Virus record (IMG/VR): IMGVR_UViG_3300022857_000066
Span: 1-24,464 of that record
Source: a virus
Direction: 5' to 3' (one strand)
DNA length: 24,464 nt
Shown here in pieces: positions 9,199 through 19,000 of the stretch (the first letter of the stretch is position 1; each line of letters starts with the position of its first letter). The notes beneath the pieces were generated by a model. It was not told the origin of the DNA and made no database searches. It saw only the letters and a list, made by a program, of their open reading frames with translations. A program made the position numbers and the translations under genes.

Positions 9199-12171
9199 TT
9201 ATAGGTTATTACCTATTGCAAATGCACTATCAATAAGCTTTTCTAATTCAGCATCAGAAGCTTTTTCTAATCCAACCCATCTAATTTTAAGACGTTCTTT
9301 TAGTTTACTCCTTGATGTAGTACGTTTGGCTTCATCTTTTATAAGCTCTAATGCCATTCTTTGTTGTACTTCAGGAGTTACTTTTGAATCATAAGGAATG
9401 TTCAATTTATCAGCATACTCTTTGAAAGTATCTTTTGTAAATTGAAATTTACCAACCGCATGAATCCTATCTCCACTATCCTTACTGTCTTTTGGTATGT
9501 TTTGACGTTTCATTACGTCTGATATAGTCATGTCTACGACACGTTTACCAATAATGTTATAACTATTTCCCCCATTGAAAACCTCACGTCCCTCATCAGC
9601 ACCTCCTTGGTTCATTGCATTGTACTCACCTGTGTTACCCTCACTTTCATAATTACCTATAGTATTGAATGCATAATCGACATCTGCTTTAAATTCTTTT
9701 GGGATGTTTAAAGATGTAGTACCTACTTTTTCTTGTTCACCATAATACATTTGATTTTTAAATATAGAAGATAAATGTTCTTTAGCATCTACTTTATTCA
9801 TTTTTAAAGGGTTTTCTCCTGCCTCTACTAGCATTTCAGTAATACTCCTTACAGTACCTTTTTCAGGGTCAAATACTTTTCCTGATATTGAATAACTTCC
9901 AGTAGGTGTTACAGATACAACAATATCTCCATATGATCCTGTAACATCATCGGGTCTTCCAAATTTAGCCACTGTAGAAGTACCTTTGTAAGTACCTTCG
10001 ATAATATCAACGGCTCTGTCTGTCGCAATAACTTCTTTCATTTGAGGATTTGTCATAAATTGCCGCATATTATCTGTAACATCAACATCATATTCGGAAC
10101 TTTTAATTATTTCTCCATCTTTAGTTGTAGAGAATAACCCTCTTACCATCCACTTATCGTTAATATTATCAAAGTAAAAACTTCTAGGAACGTAATTACC
10201 ATTACTAAAATCATGAGTGTCATTATCAGTACCTGCTACGTATAAACTTTTTATATTTTGACCGTCTTCCCCATCAGGTTGTGTCATAGCATTCAAAGGT
10301 GAGCCTTTATAGTAAACACCTGTACCTCCTTGCATACGAGCAATCGCAGCATCGTTGATAATTTTATGAGACATTGGTATTTCCTTAGATGTAAGATCTC
10401 CATCTGTCTTTGTCAATAAATATCCTGTAGTAGTAAACTCTTCTTGTCCAAAGTTAGACTCAATAGCTTCGTTTAAATTAGAATAATACTTTTCGTATTT
10501 TTTAGGAATGAGTTGATCATTTTGAATAATAAAATCATCTCTCAACTTATGTTTAACAAGCTTGACTCTAGAAGCTCTATCCATTTCATCGCTTAATCTT
10601 GTAGTTTCTTCAGCCCATTTTTTATAAGAAATTCCATTACTTTTTTCTGAAATATAAAAACCACCATGTTTATCAGTAAAATCTTTAGTTTCATCCAAAA
10701 GGTTTTTATAATCAATAGTAGCATCATAAACAGCTCTTATTCCAGGAGTTAACTTATTTAATTCTTCTTTTATTTTTTCCTCGGTAGGTACTTCATCCCC
10801 TTCAGAAAGAGTTTTAAGTGCGGCATCATTAGTTGATTTTGAAGCTTTACGTCTTTTTAACAGCATAGCATCTGTATCTTGACGAGCTTGTTCTTCAACT
10901 TCTGAAGGCTCTGTTTTATATTGCCAATTTCCGTCAGGCATTTGAACAGGTTTATTATTTTCTTTTAATTTATTATGAATAACATCAAAAGTACTTGCAT
11001 ATATATTTCTTTGTTTTTCTATAAATGTTGTATCATAATCTCTACGTTCTTGAGGATTAAATGTTCTACTTGGAGCATAACTCATATCATTCAATGAATA
11101 TCCAGTTTCCGAATCTATACCTGTAAGTGCGTTTGTACCAATGGCTTTTGACATATTGGCTATATTAGTAATTTCTCCAGCAGGTGTATTTGTAGCGTTA
11201 ACAACATTATAATCTATTTCCCCGATAGGTCTAAGTGGTATTGATGATTCTTGTCCGTATTCACTAGACCCATCAGCACCAGCACCAGTAAGATTTTGCT
11301 TACCTTCTGTAAAGAATGATAATTCTGCAATATTCATATAATTATCAAATAAAGAATCCCATTTATATTGCCCTTCTCTACCTTCTCTTTTTAAAGACTC
11401 CATTTTCCAAGCTGCATTTTGAGCCATTTCAGGATCTAAAGCAGTTAATGCTTCCATATTAATAGTACCATCATCATTCCTAAATGAACTAAGAAACTTT
11501 ATAGAGTGGTTCTTTACACCTTCATAATCTAATATTTTATCTGTTTGTTTATGTCTATACTCAGGTTTACCAGTTTCAGGATTATTTACTAAAGTATATT
11601 GATCATCTATAATAGGTTTTATTTTTTCAATATAAGGAGAGTATGTTTTAAGGTCTGATACGTTTTCTTGAAAATTATAATGAGCACCAGTAATCATTTC
11701 GTTTCTACCAGCCATAGCTTCTAAATCACCAACATTCCATTGTCCAGTTTTATCATCATGAGCACCAAAACGACTGCTAACACCATAACCTTTTGCATTT
11801 ATACGGTCATCAACAAATTTCTTTGTATCATAATCAGACTGTATTAGTTTGATTCTAGGGTCAGCAGCTCTTTCTTGAGAAAACTTAGATAATCCTCTTG
11901 CGGCAGCTCTATAATTTCCATCTGTAGCATATGCATCAGATATAGCATTAAATTTTGTTTGATAGTCTTGTTCAACTTTGTTAGCATACTCTCCTTGTGT
12001 AGCATAACCTGCATTTAAACCTAAACCAGCTTCAGCTTTACCTAAGGCTATATTCATAGCATCATTACGTCCTTGATTTATTTGACCCATTTGCATCATA
12101 GCTCCAATAGGTAATGGGTCTATTGTATCTTGAAATTCTTTTGCTGAAAATTGAGTAAATCTGTTAGCCAC
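9199..12171 (-). CDS. Internal virion protein with C-terminal lysozyme-like (peptidoglycan-cleaving) domain
   Basis: This 990-residue protein starts at a GTG (12169-12171) three bases after the preceding stop; no ATG lies close to that position. The N terminus (FTQFSAKEFQDTIDPLPIGAMM) has the look of phage internal or tail-associated proteins that begin with a short aromatic/proline motif. The middle is charged and mostly helical with no recognised fold. Residues about 827-920 look like a goose-type lysozyme or transglycosylase: Y-E842-S-E844-G-N followed by YNAMNQGG gives the E-S-x-G context of a catalytic glutamate, and G-K-F-Q-F at 907-911 matches the G-x-x-Q-F substrate-cleft motif. Inferred role: local wall digestion during DNA entry, since it sits in the cargo operon and not in a lysis cassette. 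The upstream neighbour carries a peptidoglycan-binding-like repeat. Which glutamate is catalytic is uncertain. Confidence 0.8.
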   Translation of the reverse strand: MANRFTQFSAKEFQDTIDPLPIGAMMQMGQINQGRNDAMNIALGKAEAGLGLNAGYATQGEYANKVEQDYQTKFNAISDAYATDGNYRAAARGLSKFSQERAADPRIKLIQSDYDTKKFVDDRINAKGYGVSSRFGAHDDKTGQWNVGDLEAMAGRNEMITGAHYNFQENVSDLKTYSPYIEKIKPIIDDQYTLVNNPETGKPEYRHKQTDKILDYEGVKNHSIKFLSSFRNDDGTINMEALTALDPEMAQNAAWKMESLKREGREGQYKWDSLFDNYMNIAELSFFTEGKQNLTGAGADGSSEYGQESSIPLRPIGEIDYNVVNATNTPAGEITNIANMSKAIGTNALTGIDSETGYSLNDMSYAPSRTFNPQERRDYDTTFIEKQRNIYASTFDVIHNKLKENNKPVQMPDGNWQYKTEPSEVEEQARQDTDAMLLKRRKASKSTNDAALKTLSEGDEVPTEEKIKEELNKLTPGIRAVYDATIDYKNLLDETKDFTDKHGGFYISEKSNGISYKKWAEETTRLSDEMDRASRVKLVKHKLRDDFIIQNDQLIPKKYEKYYSNLNEAIESNFGQEEFTTTGYLLTKTDGDLTSKEIPMSHKIINDAAIARMQGGTGVYYKGSPLNAMTQPDGEDGQNIKSLYVAGTDNDTHDFSNGNYVPRSFYFDNINDKWMVRGLFSTTKDGEIIKSSEYDVDVTDNMRQFMTNPQMKEVIATDRAVDIIEGTYKGTSTVAKFGRPDDVTGSYGDIVVSVTPTGSYSISGKVFDPEKGTVRSITEMLVEAGENPLKMNKVDAKEHLSSIFKNQMYYGEQEKVGTTSLNIPKEFKADVDYAFNTIGNYESEGNTGEYNAMNQGGADEGREVFNGGNSYNIIGKRVVDMTISDVMKRQNIPKDSKDSGDRIHAVGKFQFTKDTFKEYADKLNIPYDSKVTPEVQQRMALELIKDEAKRTTSRSKLKERLKIRWVGLEKASDAELEKLIDSAFAIGNNL

Positions 12172-12174
12172 TTG

Positions 12175-13941
12175 TTATTTGTTTAAGTAAGGTTTAAGCA
12201 TCATCTCATCAAATGTTTCTGATATGTTAGCTCTATTTATATTGTGTATACCTCCGTTATGGAAGTTAGGTTTCTCTATTTGTTTATATCCTTGTAACCA
12301 ATCTTCAGTATAGAATTTAGAATTATTATCTATAGGAATTGGAGATTCTGAATATCCATAAATTCTTTTTTTACTTGGGCTTTCTAATAATGAACCTTTA
12401 TATTCTACAAAATCAGGTCCTTTATAACCCATATATAAAGATTTATCAATCCTTTCATTCATAGGAATACCTTTATTGAACCATACTTTATTAGCATTAT
12501 CAGTATTATCCATCATCCAATTATTACTTGTTCCTTTGGGTGCAGCCCTTAAAACACCACTCTCAGCAGCATCTTTATAACCAGTATTTCCAAGCATTCT
12601 ATAATAAGATTCTGAATCTGGTTTAAAAGCTAAAGGATTATATTTATAAGTATTTTTTAAGGGAGTTTCTTCTGTCAGATATTTACCAGCTTGTTGTACT
12701 GTATTTTTTATTTGAGGTAATTTTTCAATACCTTTCATAACACCTAAACCTAATAGTTCACCACCTATAATATCTCTATGATAAGCTTCAGCATCAGCTC
12801 TTTGCTTACCAGTCATATTAGGTGCTGCAAATGCCCAATTAGGATTACCTACATAATTAGCTGATCTATTATCTGTATTAGGAAAATCTATTTTGTCATT
12901 ATTAATAGGTTGTTGTACAACACTATTAGGATTAGCTTTAGCATAATTAGATGCTAATCTATTATTTTCTTGTATTAATAAATCTTCATTAATAATGTTA
13001 TTTAAATAATTATCAGGTAAAACCCCTAAATTATTAATACCTGTATTTCCATTGTTTAACGGTTTAGTAGGATCTGTAGGATCACTTCTTAACCCACCAT
13101 CTTCAAAACTAGTTTTTACTGCATATTTTTTAGCTGAAGTATCACCTTCTTGGCTACCAAATAATTGAGCCACATTTCTTACAAAGCCATATGGACTACT
13201 TGCTTTTCCAACCGATTCTTTTATTTTATCAGTAGATGTTCCATTTCTATTCAAATGTGTGTATGCATCATTGTTAAAATCATAATTATCGAGAACTAAA
13301 GTATCTGGTTCAGATGTAAATGTTTGAGGTGTTGTCACTATAGATGCTCTACCTAATACAGATTGAGTTTGAAATGCAGGGTCTGTAAGTAATGATACCG
13401 CAGTTTTTACTCCAGAATTTGAACTGTAGGCTTTACTTGGTCTAACCGTTTCATAATCTTTATAATCTATGTATGATTTTCCAGCAGCTAAATTTTTTCT
13501 AGTTATATCCCGTAAAACACCAACTTGATCTTCTGTAAAATCTCCTTCGGTTCTAATTGGATTTTTATCATTAGAACCATAATCCATAAATTGCTTTCTG
13601 AAAATATCATCAGTAATGGCAGATATAGTAGTCATTGCTCCAGGAAAAGCAGCCTCTAAAAACCCTGTAACTGGTGCGCCCTCTCTTATATTTCTTCTGT
13701 TTTCTCCGTCACTTTTAGGATTATCACTTTTAAATTTTTGATAGAGATTATGGGTATTTTCTCCCCACTTACCGTCTTCAGCAATAGCCTCTCCTAATTT
13801 ACCCAATTCAGGATAAGATTCGTTTAAAAATTTTTGTAGAACACGAATGTTAGTCCCTTCTTCGATAGTAGGAGAATAGACCTTAGAGACATCTTTAGTA
13901 TCTTCCTCACCACCTAAAGGCTTTTTAGTAGGATCTGGCAT
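12175..13941 (-). CDS. Virion-associated protein with peptidoglycan-binding-like N terminus
   Basis: This 588-residue protein starts at an ATG one base after the TAG of the upstream gene. Residues 31-72 carry the pattern of a PG_binding_1 repeat: N-I-R-V-L-Q-K-F-L, then E-D-G-K-W-G-E-N-T and Y-Q-K-F, matching LQ..L, DG.WG..T and a closing aromatic. Residues 195-232 (VLGRASIV, then L-D218-N-Y220-D221-F-N-N) form a compact module with a D-x-Y-D motif; colicin M-type lipid II hydrolases have a similar motif but the later H and R spacing differs. Residues 446-560 (YYRMLGNTGYKDAAESGVL, VWFNKGIP, GYKQIEKPNFHNGG) look like a separate globular domain that I cannot name. The middle is Asn-rich and low in complexity. 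The gene sits between two other cargo-type genes. A wall-related virion function is inferred; only the peptidoglycan-binding call is reasonably supported. Confidence 0.7.
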   Translation of the reverse strand: MPDPTKKPLGGEEDTKDVSKVYSPTIEEGTNIRVLQKFLNESYPELGKLGEAIAEDGKWGENTHNLYQKFKSDNPKSDGENRRNIREGAPVTGFLEAAFPGAMTTISAITDDIFRKQFMDYGSNDKNPIRTEGDFTEDQVGVLRDITRKNLAAGKSYIDYKDYETVRPSKAYSSNSGVKTAVSLLTDPAFQTQSVLGRASIVTTPQTFTSEPDTLVLDNYDFNNDAYTHLNRNGTSTDKIKESVGKASSPYGFVRNVAQLFGSQEGDTSAKKYAVKTSFEDGGLRSDPTDPTKPLNNGNTGINNLGVLPDNYLNNIINEDLLIQENNRLASNYAKANPNSVVQQPINNDKIDFPNTDNRSANYVGNPNWAFAAPNMTGKQRADAEAYHRDIIGGELLGLGVMKGIEKLPQIKNTVQQAGKYLTEETPLKNTYKYNPLAFKPDSESYYRMLGNTGYKDAAESGVLRAAPKGTSNNWMMDNTDNANKVWFNKGIPMNERIDKSLYMGYKGPDFVEYKGSLLESPSKKRIYGYSESPIPIDNNSKFYTEDWLQGYKQIEKPNFHNGGIHNINRANISETFDEMMLKPYLNK

Positions 13942-13942
13942 A

Positions 13943-16006
13943 CTATGCTGTTTTAGCTACTCCAAATGTATTTTCATACATCTCTCTAAGCATTGCGTTA
14001 GTATCCATAGTATTCATTTGTCTTGTTGTACCAGCACCTGCTCTACCTAAACCATCAATAGCTTCATAATAATTAGATTGTGCTACACCTTTATTAGCAG
14101 CTTCATCTTGCATAGCTCTCATTATAGTACCATTGTTAATTTGATCTTCTTGTGCTTGAAGTGATATATTAGTATTAGCTACACTTTCACGTATACCTGC
14201 AACATTTTGAGAACCACTTGTAGCTAAAGTTGCTAATGTACTAGGGTCAGCTCTACCTGATTGTCTAGCTACTTCCATTGCAGTAGCTCCCATATCTCTA
14301 GCTGCTCTTAATTGATGTTGTGCAGACATTCTACCACTTTTAAATGTAGGGTAATTTACTGGATCACCATCTTTAGGTTCTTTTGCTAAATAAGCCAATG
14401 AACTTGCTGCATTACCTCCAAAACTTAATACTCCTTGATACAATTGTTTAATTTGTTCAGGAGTCATACCTTCTTTTTTAGGTGGAGGTATAGCAGCTTC
14501 ATCTGTAGGTATATTAGAGTATTCATCTAAATTAACAGCATTATTAGCATTATCAAACATAGATTTATAATCTACTTGTGGTAATTTATTAGTAGAAAGT
14601 CTATCTTGCCCTGTACCACCACTAACTTTTAATCTATCTAAAAAAGCTGTTTGAAGTTCATCTCCTGATAATCCTTCTACACCAGTAGTATTATATAGAG
14701 GATTCATAGTAGGTGTACTATCAAATTCAGTACTCCAAGGGTCGTTAGATGGGTCATTAGGATCAGTAGGTCTTACAGAACCATAGTTACCTGCATATTT
14801 CTTTTTCATACCACCATTCTTAAATTCTGTTGTATCATTATATCTTGTTCTAGGAACTTCAGCTTCACCTTGAAATCTACCTCTAGCAGCCCTACTTTTT
14901 TCGTTTTTTATAAAAGCATTTGCATCTGATAATGCTGTTTTTTCTTCTTTATCTAATGCTGCTGTACCTACACCCCCTGCAATAGCTGTACCTGCGCCTA
15001 CAACGGCAGATGCAATTTGTCCAAATACGGGCACTGCGTTTAATGCTACTGCTGTTGTACCTGCTATAGCAGTTCCTGTAGTAAGGTCTTTTCTTTTTTT
15101 TGCAATCTTAGCCATTGTGTCGATGTAATCTTTATTTTGCATTGCATCTTGATTTACAGTATTTGGTTTTTTGAATGTGTCATACATAGTACTAGCCGCA
15201 TTAATTGCTGCAGTAGCCGTATTGAAACCAGTTGATGCTTTTGCTGTAGTCGAAGGTACTGCTGTATCGGATTTTATAGGTGCAGACGTATTAGGCATTA
15301 CAGAAGCTTCATTATATCTTTGAGGGTCTGCAAATAAAGGATCTTCATTAGGCAAAAACGAATTTTCATTTGTAAAATCTTCGCCAGCATTGAATGATTC
15401 GTTTCCAAATTGCTTTGGAGCACTAAAAAAATTATTAAGCTGTGTGGGATTTTCTTGTGTTGTACCAAGACCAACATTATTAGTATTGGTGTTAAGATTA
15501 GATCCTGGGTTTATCGTTGTTGGGCTTGATGTAGGAGTAAATCCTATGTTTTCATTTGCGTAATTAGGGTCTATATTATTAGTATTAGCATCGTCACTTA
15601 TAGTAGGTGTGCTGTATCTAGGTCTATTAGTACCGCCAGTAGCATAATTAACACCACCAGTTTTAAACTCATTTTGGTCTTGATTACCTTCTACATTAAA
15701 AGGATCTATACCTTCAGAGACTAAATCATTAACTTCTTTAAGTATAATCTCTGTAGCAGCAGCATCAAATGATATATCTGAAATTCTATCTCCTACAGGT
15801 CTATTTTGACGTTTATTATCTTCAGCTTTAAGTTCCTTAATGTGCTTAGATATTTTACGAAATATAAATTCATTCTTAGAACCTCTAGGAGTATAAGCTT
15901 TTTCACCACCTTCTACTTCAGCATCATCAGTATAATCTAATCCTTTTAACGCATGAGGTAATCCCTCAAAGTCTTTTATTCGTGTTTGTTTATTAAAAGT
16001 TCCCAT
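13943..16006 (-). CDS. Internal virion (cargo/ejection-type) protein with hydrophobic Gly/Ala segment
   Basis: This 687-residue protein starts at an ATG (16004-16006); an in-frame TAA at 16025-16027 and no nearby alternative start fix it. It ends with TAG, the only amber stop I saw in the set. Residues 130-260 are Asn/Thr/Pro-rich and probably disordered. Residues 309-351 form a long Gly/Ala/Val-rich hydrophobic stretch (TGTAIAGTTAVALNAVPVFG and onward) that could insert in a membrane. The C-terminal 170 residues are Ala/Gln/Asn-rich and helical, like internal proteins of Bacteroidota phages. Two F-K-x-G-G motifs occur at 114-118 and 395-399. It is the first gene after promoter 16015-16045 and heads the cargo operon. 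No enzymatic motif is visible. Assignment as a packaged protein rests on composition and position. Confidence 0.7.
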   Translation of the reverse strand: MGTFNKQTRIKDFEGLPHALKGLDYTDDAEVEGGEKAYTPRGSKNEFIFRKISKHIKELKAEDNKRQNRPVGDRISDISFDAAATEIILKEVNDLVSEGIDPFNVEGNQDQNEFKTGGVNYATGGTNRPRYSTPTISDDANTNNIDPNYANENIGFTPTSSPTTINPGSNLNTNTNNVGLGTTQENPTQLNNFFSAPKQFGNESFNAGEDFTNENSFLPNEDPLFADPQRYNEASVMPNTSAPIKSDTAVPSTTAKASTGFNTATAAINAASTMYDTFKKPNTVNQDAMQNKDYIDTMAKIAKKRKDLTTGTAIAGTTAVALNAVPVFGQIASAVVGAGTAIAGGVGTAALDKEEKTALSDANAFIKNEKSRAARGRFQGEAEVPRTRYNDTTEFKNGGMKKKYAGNYGSVRPTDPNDPSNDPWSTEFDSTPTMNPLYNTTGVEGLSGDELQTAFLDRLKVSGGTGQDRLSTNKLPQVDYKSMFDNANNAVNLDEYSNIPTDEAAIPPPKKEGMTPEQIKQLYQGVLSFGGNAASSLAYLAKEPKDGDPVNYPTFKSGRMSAQHQLRAARDMGATAMEVARQSGRADPSTLATLATSGSQNVAGIRESVANTNISLQAQEDQINNGTIMRAMQDEAANKGVAQSNYYEAIDGLGRAGAGTTRQMNTMDTNAMLREMYENTFGVAKTA

Positions 16007-16014
16007 ATTGTTTA

Positions 16015-16045
16015 CAAAGATACATTATTTAAAGTCATTTGTCAA
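16015..16045 (-). promoter_or_regulatory. Bacteroidota-type promoter for the cargo operon
   Basis: On the minus strand the gap reads TTG (16043-16045), 20 bases, then TATCTTTG (16015-16022), matching the Bacteroidota housekeeping consensus TTG, 17-23 bases, TAnnTTTG. Initiation 4-7 bases after the -7 box would fall at about 16008-16011, leaving only 2-5 bases before the ATG at 16006. The promoter fits use by the host RNA polymerase. It lies in one of only two gaps longer than 50 bases in the window. Confidence 0.8.
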
Positions 16046-16061
16046 GTATTATTTTCTAATA

Positions 16062-19000
16062 TTATTTATCACCTTTTCTAAAATAGTTTATTATGTGATA
16101 AAGCTTGAACTCTTTATTGTTATTATTAAGGAATGAAAACTTTTGTTTCATCCAATGGGAACGTATTCTATTACGTGTACCAAATTCATAAGTAATAGCA
16201 TGTCTCCAATTACGTAAAGTACGTTTAATATCAGCACGTATGCCAGTTGTTTGATAAGAATTACTAGATGTAACACTATCAAATGTTTCATCCGTAACTT
16301 CTACACCATTAGTATCTATAACATCAGTAAGAAATTCAGTATTATCAAATATCTTAGTTATAGTAGCCATAGGGTTAACTGTAATTGTTATACTAGATTC
16401 CGTAGGAACATTATCATAAAATACACCTCTCTCGCCTATATCGTGTAGATATAAATCATTTAAGTCGCTAGGATTAGCTGTAAGGACATATCTTCCATCA
16501 TTGATATAAGTAGTAGGCTTAAAGCTTCTATAGCTCACAAAACGATCCTTAGTGTCATTGTAGGCTATTGTAAAGGAACGTCCAACCATATCAAATAATC
16601 CATTGTTATTAATGTTACTATCATTATCATAGAAAGTAATGAGGTATTCTTTATTACGTATGTCATACGTACCACAGACACCCATAGGAGTTATATTACC
16701 ACTTTGTGCAGGACTATCTACTTTTAGTATGTTACCTCTTGTATTAGAGTATAACCATCCTTTAATCTTATCGGCAGAGATATCCTTTAATCCTTCAGAA
16801 TTATATACATAAAGTCCTGCATCTTTAGAATCCCAAAACATAATCCCATTAGGAGATTTTATAAATGAAAACTGATGCCATGAACCTATACTTTCTGATA
16901 TATAATTAAATCTAGGTAATACACCTGATTGACCTAATACAATACCTCCACCAGTATTATCATTTACTACAGATCGTTCATTAACAGATGCTACACCAAA
17001 ACCTCTTTGTTGCCAAGCTACTATATTATCACTTGCTTTCATAAGTTGACGTATTTCACCTAAATCACCTTGTATATCAATATATTTTTCAGAATCAAAT
17101 ATTCTCCAAGCATCAGCAAGTTCACCATATACTTTAGGAGCTGAAGCCCATATTCTTACAGGATGTCTTAAAACTTCAGTAGTATTTAATGGTATTGGAA
17201 ATGAACGTTGTGTGTCCATTTGTTCAGAAAATACATAATTGTATTTAAAATCTTCTCCGTAATCTAATGGGTACTGTTCCGCATCAGGTGCTTGGTCGTC
17301 AGTACCATACATATATCCGATAGGATTTTGAGTCCCATTAATTGAATAACCATGTCTCATATCAGTATTAACAAATGATTCGCATGGGTAGTATAATCCT
17401 ACTGCTATTCTTTTATCCCCGTTTCCCTTGGGTTCATTGTTTCCAGTAAAATCATCAAAACTTTTGGTCATTTTTAAAGTGTCAAATACATTGACATAAG
17501 TATCTCCACCGTAAACCTTAACTGTATGTTGTAAAGTATTGCTATTTAAAATAACATGTGCTCCTGTGTTAATATAAACATTTTGAGAACGTGCTGAATA
17601 TCCTGGACCTCCGTATTGTCCATCGTTTTCACGCTCGTAATTTACTAGGTATTTATCAGCATGGAAATCAACATCGCCACCTCTAGGATAAAAATTACTT
17701 GTAGAACCCATCATATTTATATAGAAATCATAAGGTATTCCTCTGTCTAATACAACAGCAGCAGTATCTGTACCTCTTGAACGTCTACCATCAGGACTTG
17801 TTATAAAAGGACTACGATTCTCAAATTGATAAGTATCTATTAAAAAATCATCATCAAAAGCAGCATTTCTAATCTCTTTAACATCAAACGTATTACTGGT
17901 TCCTGCTGGGTCTTCATAAGGTATATTATGATATATTTTAGAGTATACGGTTTTAATTGCTGGCTGTAAAGCATTATCTTTTGTGGTTTGATAAGTACCT
18001 AATCCTTGTACAATCCTTATTTTATCATTGGTTTTTTTATTAATGTCTCTACCAAATAATAAATCTGGAGAATGAAATGTTACTATCGGATATGATTCTA
18101 AATTACCAGAAAAAGAATTACTAGGATTCAATGTAGAATCTGGCAAACTACTTATATTATTAAGATAATGATTTTCACCTAAAGTAGGATGATAAGTAGC
18201 GGGAATATGCGAATTATCTCTTACACACATATGAATAATACCTTGTGCCAAAACAGTTCTATCTTCAGGCTCTAATTTGACACGTTTAATAACCCAACTA
18301 TCTATTTGATCTGCAATATTGGCAGGAATATTTACAGTAAATTCTACACCTAATGTATTTACATACCATACGTTATTTGCTTTTGACATAAGTGGAAATA
18401 CTTTACCTTCATTTTCAGCAGCATCTACTGCAAATCCACTTTGAAAATCTTCAAATATATCGGGCATACGAATATCTCCTATCCACTTAGCATAACCTTC
18501 ATTACTGGCTTTTGTAGGTACTAATGAAAATCTATACGTTTCTCCTCTACGGTATCCTTTATAGGTATGATCTATATAAGGAGATTTAAAATCAGTAAAA
18601 TAGTTACCTTCCGTATATAATGTACCATCTCCTAAATTAACAGTAGCATTACCTCTCCAAGGTAATCTATAAGGGTATACATAACCTGGGTCTGTTCTTG
18701 CATCTGCTAATAATTTTTGATTAACAAATTTATATTTAATATTTGGACCCTCACCACCTAAAGTAACACCATCAGCTTGGTATTTGTAAATCTTTTGATT
18801 AGGATTAATAGCATCAGAAGTTTCATCAAGACCTGTTAAATCTAATACAGAATTATATGGTGCGCTAGGAGTAGCACTTACATCATTTAAAATTACTTCT
18901 TGTGTATTATCAAATCTATAAGCTCTAGCATCAAAATTTAAGTTAAAAGGGTCTCTTTTAGTGTTAGCTGCAAATAAGATATTATCTTTTTGAGCTATCG

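Noticed and set aside
13943-13945. Amber (TAG) reassignment, known in some crAss-like phages
   Set aside because: The only TAG end I found is a natural gene end: reading through it meets TAA within about six codons, and the next gene starts one base later. All frames make sense with the standard code.
16047-16061. Small hairpin (TATTA, loop, TAATA) after the tail-stabilisation stop, as a terminator
   Set aside because: Only five A-T pairs and no run of T on the minus strand after it; it also abuts the -33 element of the cargo promoter. Too weak to call.
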